Shown: piece by piece, positions 35,762 to 46,329 of the stretch
Numbering within the stretch: the stretch's first letter is position 1
Layout: every line of letters starts with the position of its first letter
DNA from: Dasania marina DSM 21967
Lineage (GTDB): Bacteria; Pseudomonadota; Gammaproteobacteria; Pseudomonadales; Dasaniaceae
NCBI RefSeq assembly: GCF_000373485.1
Contig: NZ_KB891591.1
Coordinates: 25,794 to 89,793 of the forward strand
Direction of reading: 5' to 3'
DNA length: 64,000 nt
Program-made: the position numbers and the translations under genes
Notes under the pieces: generated by a model
Databases searched by the model: none
What the model was told of the DNA's origin: nothing
The model's input: the letters and a program-made list of their open reading frames with translations, nothing else

Positions 35762-37135
35762 ATGAGCGAAACACAACAAGGCAACCTAGAGCGAGTACTG
35801 TCGCAAAAAGAAGTACTGGCTTTAGCGTTTGGTGCCATGGTGGGCTGGAGTTGGGTGGCCCTAGCGGGTAGTTGGGTGCTGGCAGCCGGTACCGGCGGCG
35901 CCATAGCCGCGTTTGTTTTAGGTGGCGGCCTGATGGTGTTAATAGGCCTAACTTATGCCGAGTTGGCGGCAGCCATGCCTTTTGTGGGTGGCGAGCATGT
36001 GTATAGCCATAGAGCCTTGGGCGGGACTGCCGCGTTTGTCTGTACCTGGGCCATTATTTTAGCCTATGTCAGTGTCGCCGCTTTTGAAGCGGTGGCTCTA
36101 CCCACCGTGATGGAGGAAGTTATCCCCGGTTTAAAAACCATAGAATTGTGGACGGTTGCGGGTTATCAGGTTTATCTCAGCTGGGCGTTGATAGGTATGG
36201 TAGCTGCGGTTTTTGTTACCTGGATTAATGTGCGCGGAGTAAAGGCCGCCGCTTTATTACAAACCGTGGTGACGGTGCTATTGCTAGTTGCTGGGGTGAT
36301 GTTTGTAACGGGCGCCAGCTTTAATGGCTCGGCCGATAATATGCCGGTGTTGTTTAAAGACGGCATTAGCGGCTTTGTGCTGGTGTTAGTGGCGGTGCCG
36401 TTTATGTTTGTGGGTTTTGATGTGATACCGCAAATGGCTGAAGAAATTAATTTACCGCATAAAAAAATCGGCCAGTTAATTATCGTGTCTGTGCTGATGG
36501 CGGTGCTGTGGTATAGCTTAATTAGTTTTGGCGTGGGCATGTCCTTGTCACCGGCGGAATTAAACAGCAGCCGCTTGGCCACGGCCGATGCCGCAGGTTC
36601 GGTATGGGGCTCGGGCTTTGCTAGGGATATGGTTATCTTGGCGGGCATAGCCGGTATTATTACCAGTTGGAATGCGTTTTTTATAGGCGGTGCACGGGCG
36701 ATTTATGTGATGGCCAAAGCAGGGCAGCTACCAGCCGCTTTAGGCAAACTGCATCCTAAATACAACACCCCGCACAATGCCATTATATTAATTGGCGTGC
36801 TCTGCGTTATTGCGCCATTGTTTGGTCGCAAAATGCTGGTGTGGTTAGTGGACGCCGGTAGTTTTAGCGTGGTGATAGCCTACGGTTTGGTGGCGTTATC
36901 CTTTGTGGTGCTGCGCATACGCGAGCCAGAAATGCCCAGGCCTTATAAAGTTGTAGGTGGTGTGAGCGTGGGCATATTAGCCTTTGTCGCCTCGTTGGGG
37001 CTGGGAACGTTGTATTTGCCGGGCAGTGTGGCGGCCTTAGTATGGCCGGAATGGATGATAGTGCTTGGCTGGGCCGTGTTGGGTGCGCTGTGCTTTTTAT
37101 TACGCAATATCCATAGGCGTGGCGCGCACGCGTAG
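35762..37135 (+). CDS. APC superfamily amino acid permease
   Basis: The 457-residue membrane protein has about twelve hydrophobic segments. It carries the APC start pattern VLALAFGAMVGWSWVALAG (about 18-36) and the helix-6 region VAVPFMFVGFDVIPQMAEEI (about 215-234), typical of amino acid/polyamine permeases. It would take up an amino acid or amine across the inner membrane. It lies downstream of the tandem receptors, and may serve the same uptake route or import the amine released by the amidases; this is inference. An AGAGATGAT sequence precedes the ATG. Confidence 0.88.
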   Translation: MSETQQGNLERVLSQKEVLALAFGAMVGWSWVALAGSWVLAAGTGGAIAAFVLGGGLMVLIGLTYAELAAAMPFVGGEHVYSHRALGGTAAFVCTWAIILAYVSVAAFEAVALPTVMEEVIPGLKTIELWTVAGYQVYLSWALIGMVAAVFVTWINVRGVKAAALLQTVVTVLLLVAGVMFVTGASFNGSADNMPVLFKDGISGFVLVLVAVPFMFVGFDVIPQMAEEINLPHKKIGQLIIVSVLMAVLWYSLISFGVGMSLSPAELNSSRLATADAAGSVWGSGFARDMVILAGIAGIITSWNAFFIGGARAIYVMAKAGQLPAALGKLHPKYNTPHNAIILIGVLCVIAPLFGRKMLVWLVDAGSFSVVIAYGLVALSFVVLRIREPEMPRPYKVVGGVSVGILAFVASLGLGTLYLPGSVAALVWPEWMIVLGWAVLGALCFLLRNIHRRGAHA

Positions 37136-37192
37136 CGTTTTTGCTGTAGCTGTGCCCTTGCTAGGGCCTAGTGTTAGATCTAGGTTCTAGAT

Positions 37193-37834
37193 CTAGATGA
37201 GGGGCGCAGCTTTTAAAAACTGGCTAATGGCGCAATCACACATGGCCTTAATGTGTTTTTGGTCGCTGTCATTATTTTGATAAATACCATCAATAACCAA
37301 GCGGGTAATACCGTGCAAGGTACTCCAAATGACCTGCGATAGTCGCAGCGTATCAGCTTCACTATCTAGCACGCCTTGTTGCTGCCAATTTTTGATTAGC
37401 GCCAGCTGTTGCTGAAAAACCGGGTAGGCATGGTTTTGCAATTGCGGGTTGCTGTTGCCGGTTTTCCATATAGGCCGACCAAACATCAAATCATACAGTT
37501 CCGGGTTGGCGGTGGCATGCTTGATATAGTCATACACAAAATCTTTAAACTGCTGCGCAGGGTTGCTGGCCGCCGATGGTGTCGAGTGTAGGCTGAGCTG
37601 TTCTATGGCAGCTTGTTTGCGCTGGAAGCCATCGGCGGCCAGTGCGCATAGCAATTCGTTTTTATCTTTAAAGTGGTGGTAGGGCGCGGTGCGTGACACA
37701 CCCACTTGCTCGGCCAGTTTACGTAGCGATAAGGCCTCTATACCCCCCTCGGCCAGCATGCGGTGGGCGGCATTGAGTAAGCTGTTATACAGTTCGCCAT
37801 GATGGTAGCTGGTTTTTTCTGGGCTGGTACTCAT
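37193..37834 (-). CDS. TetR family transcriptional regulator
   Basis: The 213-residue protein has an N-terminal TetR helix-turn-helix (about 15-60; LSLRKLAEQVGVSRTAPYHHF and KDKNELLCALAADGF). A longer helical ligand domain contains PELYDLMFGRPIW and VIWSTLHGITRLVIDGI, in the WHG-type subgroup. It is divergent from fadH. The palindrome TTGACGCTGTCAA in the 176-bp gap is a likely operator, so it probably represses itself and fadH. The ligand is unknown; a fatty acyl-CoA is a reasonable guess from the target. Confidence 0.9.
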   Translation of the reverse strand: MSTSPEKTSYHHGELYNSLLNAAHRMLAEGGIEALSLRKLAEQVGVSRTAPYHHFKDKNELLCALAADGFQRKQAAIEQLSLHSTPSAASNPAQQFKDFVYDYIKHATANPELYDLMFGRPIWKTGNSNPQLQNHAYPVFQQQLALIKNWQQQGVLDSEADTLRLSQVIWSTLHGITRLVIDGIYQNNDSDQKHIKAMCDCAISQFLKAAPLI

Positions 37835-37916
37835 AAGGCTACTTTACTGGTGGTTGGGGTTTAAAGTGGGGACTCTAAAGTAGGGTCGCTATAGTAGGGC
37901 GTTAAAATAACAATCA

Positions 37917-37969
37917 ATCTTGACGCTGTCAAAATATAGCGCTAAGGTGGCCTTCATATCTTGACGCTG
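37917..37969. promoter_or_regulatory. Candidate TetR operator between tetR and fadH
   Basis: TTGACGCTGTCAA at 37920-37932 is a perfect inverted repeat (TTGAC-GCT-GTCAA). The 12-mer ATCTTGACGCTG recurs identically at 37917-37928 and 37958-37969, 41 bp apart, so a second, half-conserved site is present. Both lie between the divergent starts at 37834 and 38011. Confidence 0.6.
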
Positions 37970-37974
37970 CATAG

Positions 37975-40050
<2,076 letters not shown>

Positions 40051-40094
40051 TTAAAAAAGGGGCTAAGACATGAATGTCTTAGCCCCTTTTTTAA
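40051..40094. terminator. Bidirectional rho-independent terminator
   Basis: TTAAAAAAGGGGCTAAGACAT-GA-ATGTCTTAGCCCCTTTTTTAA is a near-complete palindrome with a GC-rich core and A/T tracts on both sides. It lies between fadH and the convergent outer-membrane protein gene. Confidence 0.9.
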
Positions 40095-40108
40095 AGTTGA
40101 GTAATGTA

Positions 40109-40789
40109 TTAGAACTTATAGCCCAGAGATAGCGACATATTTTTAATCGTTTGATCTACTTCCAAGGAGCCAATGGATGCATCAAATTGAGTAATGGTGT
40201 ATTCAAATCCAGCAAAGATATGTTCATTAAACTCATACTGTATGCCAATACCATAATAAAAGTCAGTACCGCTGTCATCTTCAGAATCACTTATGGACTC
40301 ACTATAAGTGCCATTAAATGAGCTGTCAGTATAATCGGTATAGCGTTCAAAATAGGAGTATTTAGCGGTTAACTCATAATCCCATTGAGTTATACCAACT
40401 CGACCGATTAGCGAAAAACTATCGTTGAGGGGGATCATGCCTTTGAACCCTAGGTCTATCGACTTGGTTTCAATTTCTGTTTTGTAGGTTTCTGTGTAAT
40501 CGACAACCCCTTCTCCCATCCAGTCAAAAGAATCACTATAGCTCTCGGATTCATCTATGGTGCCGTGCTGTTTGTAGGCAAGTTCTATGGCAAAATTCTT
40601 ATTGAATTGATATGCACCTCTTAGCCCTACCGAGGTGTCATCGCCATCAATTTCCCCACCAAGATCTGTAAAATCAGATTCTTGATCAGCTGTGCCAAAA
40701 AGTAGTTCGGCAGAGAAACCGGGTTGGGATTCGGCAAAGGTTGCTGAGGTTGCTGCGCATAGGGTGGCGGCCAGTACTAACTTTTTCAT
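40109..40789 (-). CDS. Outer-membrane beta-barrel protein
   Basis: From the ATG at 40789 the protein has 226 residues. It has a signal peptide (MKKLVLAATLCAATSATFA, cleavage near residue 19) and alternating beta strands ending in MSLSLGYKF with the terminal Phe needed for barrel assembly. The eight-strand pattern (VGLRGAYQFNKNFAIELAYK, YYGIGIQYEFNEHIFAGFEY) is like OmpW/OmpX- or AcfA-type small porin-like proteins. Loops are rich in Asp, Glu, Ser and Tyr. GGAG lies seven bases before this ATG, which is why I prefer it to the one at 40801. Function is unknown. The 200 bp upstream are AT-rich and hold nothing else visible. Confidence 0.82.
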   Translation of the reverse strand: MKKLVLAATLCAATSATFAESQPGFSAELLFGTADQESDFTDLGGEIDGDDTSVGLRGAYQFNKNFAIELAYKQHGTIDESESYSDSFDWMGEGVVDYTETYKTEIETKSIDLGFKGMIPLNDSFSLIGRVGITQWDYELTAKYSYFERYTDYTDSSFNGTYSESISDSEDDSGTDFYYGIGIQYEFNEHIFAGFEYTITQFDASIGSLEVDQTIKNMSLSLGYKF

Positions 40790-40998
40790 ATACATCTCCA
40801 TTCGCTCGTTGCTAGTGCTAGGCTATATGAGCGATCTATAGCCTAAATTTCTTAGTATTATTGTATTGTGTTAGCGTATTACGCAGCGGATTATGTCAGA
40901 TATAGTAAGCAATAAATATAAAACGGATTTATTATTATTGTGAAATATTACCATTTAATGAATATGTTAGGCTGATGCTTATTAACAAGAGGCCAATT

Positions 40999-41823
40999 AT
41001 GAAAACGATAACACTCAACAGTGGCGAGCAAGTATTAGCCCTAGGCCAAGGCACTTGGCATATGGGGGAAAACCCCAGCGAGTTTAGCCGCGAAGTAGCG
41101 GCGCTGCGTACCGGCCTAGATTTAGGCATGACCTTAATAGACACCGCCGAGCTTTATGCCGATGCCGAATTAGTGGTGGCCGAAGCAATTAAGGGGCGCA
41201 GGGATGACGCTTTTGTGGTTAGCAAAGTGCTGCCTAGTAATGCCTCTTACCAAGGCACTATAAAGGCTTGTGAGCGCAGCTTAAAACGGTTGCAAATTGA
41301 CTGCTTGGATATGTACTTGCTGCATTGGGCTGGCATGACGCCCATAGCTGAAACCTTAGAGGCGTTTCAAACCTTAGTGCAGCAGGGCAAGATACGTTAC
41401 TACGGTGTCAGTAATTTAGACACTGATGAGATGCAAGAGGCTTGGGCTGCGCCCGGCGGTAAGGGCATAGCCACTAACCAATTATTGTATAACTTAAATA
41501 AACGCGGCATAGAGTGGGATTTACTGCCTTGGTGTCGGGCGCATACCATGCCGGTGATGGCCTACTCGCCCTTAGATGAAGGGCGTTTACAACATCCAGT
41601 ATTGGATAGCATAGCCCAACGTCATCAGGCCAGCGCCGCACAGGTGGCATTGGCGTGGCTGTTACAGCAAGAGGGCGTCATAGTGATACCGAAAGCGGTA
41701 AGCCCTGAACACCTAAAACAAAATGTACAGGCTGCTCAGCTACGTTTAACGGCAGAAGACTTGCGCGAGTTACAGCAAGTGTTCCCCGCCCCTAGCCAGC
41801 CTTCGCGTTTGCAAGTTTATTGA
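40999..41823 (+). CDS. Aldo/keto reductase
   Basis: From the ATG at 40999 the protein has 274 residues, a TIM-barrel aldo/keto reductase. It has [10 protein letters not shown] near the start, [19 protein letters not shown] with the catalytic Asp and Tyr, VVSKVLPSN with the Lys, and YLLHWAGM with the His. The NADPH-binding end has [17 protein letters not shown]. It reduces aldehydes or ketones of unknown identity. An AGAGG ribosome binding site precedes this ATG, so the upstream ATG at 40975 is less likely. The MmcQ-like gene follows after only a few bases and is probably co-transcribed. Confidence 0.9.
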   Translation: MKTITLNSGEQVLALGQGTWHMGENPSEFSREVAALRTGLDLGMTLIDTAELYADAELVVAEAIKGRRDDAFVVSKVLPSNASYQGTIKACERSLKRLQIDCLDMYLLHWAGMTPIAETLEAFQTLVQQGKIRYYGVSNLDTDEMQEAWAAPGGKGIATNQLLYNLNKRGIEWDLLPWCRAHTMPVMAYSPLDEGRLQHPVLDSIAQRHQASAAQVALAWLLQQEGVIVIPKAVSPEHLKQNVQAAQLRLTAEDLRELQQVFPAPSQPSRLQVY

Positions 41824-41832
41824 GCTGTGGCC

Positions 41833-42219
41833 ATGGATGCTGCCGCTGTTACAAGCTATTGTTTAGCTAAGCCCGAAGCGTTAGAGGATTATCCTTTTGG
41901 CGCCGATGTGCTGGTGTTTAAAGTGCAAGGAAAAATGTTTGCCTTGCTTAGTCAGCGTGGCGGGCAGGCGAGGGTCAATTTAAAATGCGATCCTGATCAG
42001 GCTTTTATCCTGCGGGATTTATTTACCGCGGTGCAGCCTGGCTATCATATGAATAAAAAGCACTGGAACACCGTGCTCTTAGAGGGCTCTATTCCCCGTG
42101 GTGAATTAGAGCGCATGATCGATCACTCCTATGCCTTAGTACTGCAAGGCCTAGCTAAAAAACAACGCCAGCGTTTAGAATTGTTATACGAGCCCAGCCG
42201 GCTTTACGCCGGGCTATAA
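41833..42219 (+). CDS. MmcQ/YjbR family protein
   Basis: This protein of about 128 residues has the MmcQ/YjbR (CyaY-like fold) pattern: TSYCLAKPEALEDYPFGADVLVFKV near the start (shown partly), MFALLSQRGGQARVNLKCDP in the middle, and PGYHMNKKHWNTVLL near residue 75. These are thought to be small DNA- or nucleic-acid-binding proteins, with no firm function. Start choice is between a GTG at 41827 and this ATG; neither has a strong ribosome binding site, and coupling to the aldo/keto reductase stop is likely. Confidence 0.85.
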   Translation: MDAAAVTSYCLAKPEALEDYPFGADVLVFKVQGKMFALLSQRGGQARVNLKCDPDQAFILRDLFTAVQPGYHMNKKHWNTVLLEGSIPRGELERMIDHSYALVLQGLAKKQRQRLELLYEPSRLYAGL

Positions 42220-42221
42220 GC

Positions 42222-42614
42222 TCAGACAATTAACAGCAGCCACAAAGCTAGCACGCAGAGTATCGCCAACCAATAAGCGCTTAGCCTATGCAGTACATGG
42301 TTATAGGTAAGATGAATGACGGCGTGTATGCAGCGAAAAACCACAAAGGCCCATGCGGTATAAATAGCATAGGGATTTTCTATGCCCATGCTGATGTAAA
42401 GCGTGCACACCACATAAAATAATACCGGCACTTCAAATTGATTGTTAAAGGCGCGGGTGCTTTGGGTAACAGTATTGGGTACTTCTTGCCCAGCCATAAG
42501 ACGATAGTAACTGGCTTTAACCTCGCCGTTTTTAACACTAGCGAAACGGGTTTTAAGTGCAACAAATCCAATAATAAAGGTGAGTACAACCATAGCGAAC
42601 ATGGGGTATAACAT
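42222..42614 (-). CDS. MAPEG family membrane protein
   Basis: The 130-residue protein has four membrane helices and MAPEG features: NNQFEVPVLFYVVCTLYI near residue 67 with the Asn, Glu and Pro of the FEVPVLFY core, and AWAFVVFRCIHAVIHLTYN near 98. Eukaryotic relatives act on glutathione or eicosanoids; bacterial members are poorly understood. It is convergent with the MmcQ-like gene, two bases apart, and follows the periplasmic binding protein gene on its own strand by 12 bases. Confidence 0.85.
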   Translation of the reverse strand: MLYPMFAMVVLTFIIGFVALKTRFASVKNGEVKASYYRLMAGQEVPNTVTQSTRAFNNQFEVPVLFYVVCTLYISMGIENPYAIYTAWAFVVFRCIHAVIHLTYNHVLHRLSAYWLAILCVLALWLLLIV

Positions 42615-42626
42615 AACGTGCTCCTA

Positions 42627-43367
42627 TTATAGGTATTTTTTATACAGTTTATTTAATGTGCCATCGTTTTTCATGGCTTGTATGCTTTGCTCTATTTTGG
42701 GGAGTAGTTTAATGATTTTCGACTTCTTGCTAATCAATAAGTGGTATTTTTCGGTGCTAAGTATTTTTGGCAATTGAATAATAATATTATCTAGCTGCAA
42801 CTGTTTAATGGCGAGGCGTGTCACGTATGGGTTATCGATAAATAGATCAGCTCTGCGATGAGCTAAAAACTTTAGTGCGGCGGAAATTTCTGGCACGGTA
42901 GCAATATTGCTGTGGTCAGCGGGTAGGCCCTGCAACGATCCGCCTAAATACTGGACGACGCGAAAATCTTTAATATTCACATTGTCCAGCTTGCTAAGTT
43001 CATCCATTCTAGGGTGATTGATGTAAGTAAACAAATAACTGCCAACAGGAATTAATGTCTGCTCGGTGGCTAGGCTGTATTGGCTACGTTTGGCAGTCTT
43101 TAGCGTTAACATGGCGTCAGCTAGCCCCGACTGCACCTGCCATTGCGCGCGTTTCCACGGGTAGGCTTTGTGTATGGCTTTGATGCCTAAACGCTTTTCA
43201 AAGAGTTCTGTCAGTATGTCTACTTGTAAGCCCTTAACTTCGCCTTGTTCTAACCATGAAAAAGGCGGGTAGTTATGGCCATAGGCTAGGCGTATAGTTT
43301 CCTGTGCAAAGGTATAGCTGCCTATTGTTAAAGCGATAACAGCAATGATGCTATTGGTTATACTCAT
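42627..43367 (-). CDS. Periplasmic solute-binding protein, family 3-like
   Basis: The 246-residue protein has a signal peptide (cleavage near TFAQE, about 22) and a type 2 periplasmic-binding fold: LAYGHNYPPFSW near the start, KGLQVDILTELFEKRLGI, and GLADAMLTLKTAKRSQY, where the ligand-binding residues usually lie. It resembles HisJ/GlnH-type amino-acid binding proteins, but no permease or ATPase gene is adjacent. It could therefore be an orphan receptor or sensor. It is followed by the MAPEG gene after 12 bases. Confidence 0.83.
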   Translation of the reverse strand: MSITNSIIAVIALTIGSYTFAQETIRLAYGHNYPPFSWLEQGEVKGLQVDILTELFEKRLGIKAIHKAYPWKRAQWQVQSGLADAMLTLKTAKRSQYSLATEQTLIPVGSYLFTYINHPRMDELSKLDNVNIKDFRVVQYLGGSLQGLPADHSNIATVPEISAALKFLAHRRADLFIDNPYVTRLAIKQLQLDNIIIQLPKILSTEKYHLLISKKSKIIKLLPKIEQSIQAMKNDGTLNKLYKKYL

Positions 43368-43495
43368 AAATACTGTCTTGTTATAGATGAGAGTAGTTGT
43401 GCAGGGCGTGCTTCTAGCTTAGCTGTTTCTCTATCATTCCGACATTGCCGTGGTTAATTAGGCGCACGGCAAGCACGATACATTAATTGACTGCG

Positions 43496-45337
43496 CTAGT
43501 CCTCTATATCCAGCCCCAAAAAGCCTCCGGTTTGATGCTGCCATAGCTGGGCATAAATGCCGCCCTGCGATATCAGTTCACTGTGGGTGCCCTGCTCAAC
43601 AATTTCACCTTCGTCTAACACGATAAGCCTATCCATAGCGGCGATGGTCGATAAGCGGTGGGCGATGGCGATAACGGTTTTGTCTTCCATTAATTTATAC
43701 AAGCTGTGTTGTATCGCGGCTTCCACTTCAGAATCGAGCGCGGAAGTCGCCTCATCTAAAATTAAGATGGGCGCATTTTTTAATAGTACGCGAGCAATGG
43801 CTATGCGCTGGCGTTGGCCGCCAGAAAGTTTGACGCCGCGTTCACCCACCTGTGCATCGTAGCCTCTACCACCACTGGGGTCACTGAGGTTTTGAATAAA
43901 ATCATGGGCCTCGGCTTGCTTGGCGGCAGCCAGTACCTGGTCATCGGTTGCGGAGTTACGGCCATAGGCAATGTTTTCGCGTATAGAGCGATGCAGCAGT
44001 GAGGTGTCCTGCGTCACCATACCTATATGTGCGCGTAAGCTCTCTTGCTCTACCTGCTTAATATTTTGGCCGTCGATCATGATTTCGCCGCTCTGTATAT
44101 CGTGAAAGCGCAACAGTAAATTAACTAAGGTCGATTTGCCCGCGCCAGAGCGGCCCACTACGCCCACTTTTTCGCCGGGTTTAATGCTGAGGTTTAGTTG
44201 CTTAAAAACCTGCGCTTCTTGGGCACCGTAATAAAAATCAACATTGCGCAACTCTATAGCGCCTTGGCTAACCTGTAACGGTTTAGCATCGGGGATATCT
44301 TGTACTTCTCGAGGTTGCGACAAGGTGTTGCGGCCATCGGCTACGGTACCTATGTTTTCAAACAGGCTGCTCACTTCCCACACTATCCATTGTGACATGC
44401 TGTTGAGTCTTAATACCAAGCCTATGGCAATGGCGATGGCACCGACGCTAACAGCGCCTGTGCTCCACAGCCAAATACATAGCGCTGCCATAACAAATAC
44501 CAGCAAGTAATTAATGCACTGTATGCTGATATTAATACCGGAGGCCAAACGCATCTGTTGGTATACCGTTTGTAAAAATTCACTCATGCTGTTCTGAGCG
44601 TAATCGGACTCTTGCTTGCTATGGGAGAATAATTTAACCGTGGCGATGTTGGTGTAGCTGTCCACTATGCGGCCAGTCATTTCGGCACGGGCATTAGCTT
44701 GCATGGTAGACACGCGTTTTAGGCGAGGCACAAAATACAGTTGTACCAAAATGTATAGCAGCAGCCAGGTCATTAGCGGAATAATTAGCAAGGCGTCTAA
44801 ACTGAAAATGGTGACAAAAATAGTAACAAAGTACACTAGAATATACGTTAAGACATCTAACAGTTTCATTACTGTTTCGCGCACCGCTAAGGCGGTTTGC
44901 ATTACCTTGGTGGCGAGCCTGCCGGCAAAGTCGTGTTGGTAAAAGGCAATGCTTTGACCCAATAAATAGCGGTGTGTTTGCCAGCGTATGGCCATGGGGT
45001 AGTTGCCCAGCAGTGACTGGTGCATTAGCACTGAGTGTAGTAAGGCCAGCAATGGCAGGGCGACCAAAACTACCAGCGCCATTACGGTGAGGCGGTCGCC
45101 ATATTCTGCCAATAACTGGGCCGGGGTTTTGCTAGCCATTAAGTCGACTAGTTCACCCATAAAACTAAATAAAGAGACTTCCAATACCGCTAGGCAAGCG
45201 GTTAGCAATGCCATAGTGATTAGCGGCAACTCCATGCCGCGGGTGTAATGGCGGCAAAAAGCTAACAAGCTGTGGGGTGGCTGTTGCGGTGTCTCGGGTG
45301 GAAAGGGCTTGGTTAAGCGCTCAAAAAAGCTAAACAT
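43496..45337 (-). CDS. ABC exporter (ATPase fused to permease)
   Basis: The 613-residue half-transporter has six membrane helices (about 35-330) and a nucleotide-binding domain (about 360-605). The latter has Walker A GVVGRSGAGKSTLVNLLLR, Q-loop MVTQDTSLLHRS, signature KLSGGQRQRIAIAR, Walker B ILILDEATSALD and switch His in AIAHRLST. It works as a homodimer, or with a partner, to export a lipid, peptide or drug; the substrate is unknown. The transmembrane part resembles the MsbA/multidrug group. It is not followed by a partner gene. All ATPase motifs are intact. Confidence 0.92.
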   Translation of the reverse strand: MFSFFERLTKPFPPETPQQPPHSLLAFCRHYTRGMELPLITMALLTACLAVLEVSLFSFMGELVDLMASKTPAQLLAEYGDRLTVMALVVLVALPLLALLHSVLMHQSLLGNYPMAIRWQTHRYLLGQSIAFYQHDFAGRLATKVMQTALAVRETVMKLLDVLTYILVYFVTIFVTIFSLDALLIIPLMTWLLLYILVQLYFVPRLKRVSTMQANARAEMTGRIVDSYTNIATVKLFSHSKQESDYAQNSMSEFLQTVYQQMRLASGINISIQCINYLLVFVMAALCIWLWSTGAVSVGAIAIAIGLVLRLNSMSQWIVWEVSSLFENIGTVADGRNTLSQPREVQDIPDAKPLQVSQGAIELRNVDFYYGAQEAQVFKQLNLSIKPGEKVGVVGRSGAGKSTLVNLLLRFHDIQSGEIMIDGQNIKQVEQESLRAHIGMVTQDTSLLHRSIRENIAYGRNSATDDQVLAAAKQAEAHDFIQNLSDPSGGRGYDAQVGERGVKLSGGQRQRIAIARVLLKNAPILILDEATSALDSEVEAAIQHSLYKLMEDKTVIAIAHRLSTIAAMDRLIVLDEGEIVEQGTHSELISQGGIYAQLWQHQTGGFLGLDIED

Positions 45338-45491
45338 GAAATGCTGGCCTGTAAGGGATGGTTGGGTGCGAAATATTAACAGAAACCGGCAGTGCTAGCC
45401 TGATGGTTTTTACTTAAGGTAAGATTTTTTTGGCAAGATACTTTGCGGAGCAAAAGCGGCAAGCTAGGTAATTAGCTGGTATAGCGCTACG

Positions 45492-46256
45492 TTAGGCAAA
45501 CCACAGCAATTTAATGGCTATGGCCAGCGTAGTGATTAGCAGTAGTGGTTTAATGATGCGGCTACCTTTTTTGATGACTAGGTTGGAGCCTAACCTAGCC
45601 CCCAGTATTTGTGCCACGGCCATGCTGAGGCCTAACAGCCAGATAACCTGGCCGTTAAAAATAAAAATAAGCAGGGACGTCAGGTTGCTGGCCAGCACTA
45701 AGGGTTTGGCGTGGGCAGTGGCTTTGCGTAGGTTATAGCCTAATAAACTGGTGAAAAATAGTGCGGCAATAGCGCCCATGCCCGGGCCAAAAAAACCACC
45801 ATAAAGGCCTATGCCGCAGCCACTAATAAGATTAAAGCGGGGCTGCGATACTTTAGCGGGTTGGTCGCTATCCCCTAAGGTAGGTGATAGCCAGGTGTAG
45901 AGGGCGAGGGCGATTAACAAATAGGGTAGTAATTGCTTGAGCGTTTGCTCTGAAAATTGCTGTATCCCCCAAGTACCTACGGCGCTAAATAATACGGTAA
46001 TAGCCAGCGCGGGGATAAGCAGCTTAAGATTGATAAAACCTTTTTGAAAAAAGTTAATCGACGACGACAGAGTGCCAAACACGCTTTGGCATTTATTGGT
46101 GGCCAAGGCCTGCAGTGGCGGTAGCCCGGCCCATAATAAAACCGGCAAGGTTAATAAGCCGCCACCGCCGGCGATGGCGTTTAAAAAACCGGATAAAAAA
46201 CCTACTAGGCTGAGTAGGGTTAATAGCTGCCAAGATGCGTCGATAGTGTTTAACTC
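45492..46256 (-). CDS. TSUP (TauE/SafE) family permease with unresolved start
   Basis: The strict frame from the first usable start (TTG at 46148) gives 218 residues. The frame is open for a further 36 codons to 46256, though, and those codons encode the family's conserved first helix and motif (LVGFLSGFLNAIAGGGGLLT). No ATG, GTG or TTG lies in frame there. An ATG at 46258-46256 is one base out of phase and reads ATGAGTTAA, whereas ATGGAGTTAAAC would give a natural MELN start, so one missing G is the simplest explanation. TSUP proteins export sulfite or other sulfur/carbon anions. The rest, including the second repeat GIGLYGGFFGPGMGA, is intact. A non-standard ATC or ATA start is the alternative. 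Confidence 0.72.
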   Translation of the reverse strand, partial: ELNTIDASWQLLTLLSLVGFLSGFLNAIAGGGGLLTLPVLLWAGLPPLQALATNKCQSVFGTLSSSINFFQKGFINLKLLIPALAITVLFSAVGTWGIQQFSEQTLKQLLPYLLIALALYTWLSPTLGDSDQPAKVSQPRFNLISGCGIGLYGGFFGPGMGAIAALFFTSLLGYNLRKATAHAKPLVLASNLTSLLIFIFNGQVIWLLGLSMAVAQILGARLGSNLVIKKGSRIIKPLLLITTLAIAIKLLWFA

Positions 46257-46329
46257 ATGGGGGGTAAGAAAAACCCAGTATATAGCCTGCGCTCGCTTGC
46301 TGCTAAGCCTCTATATAAAGCAGCAAGGT

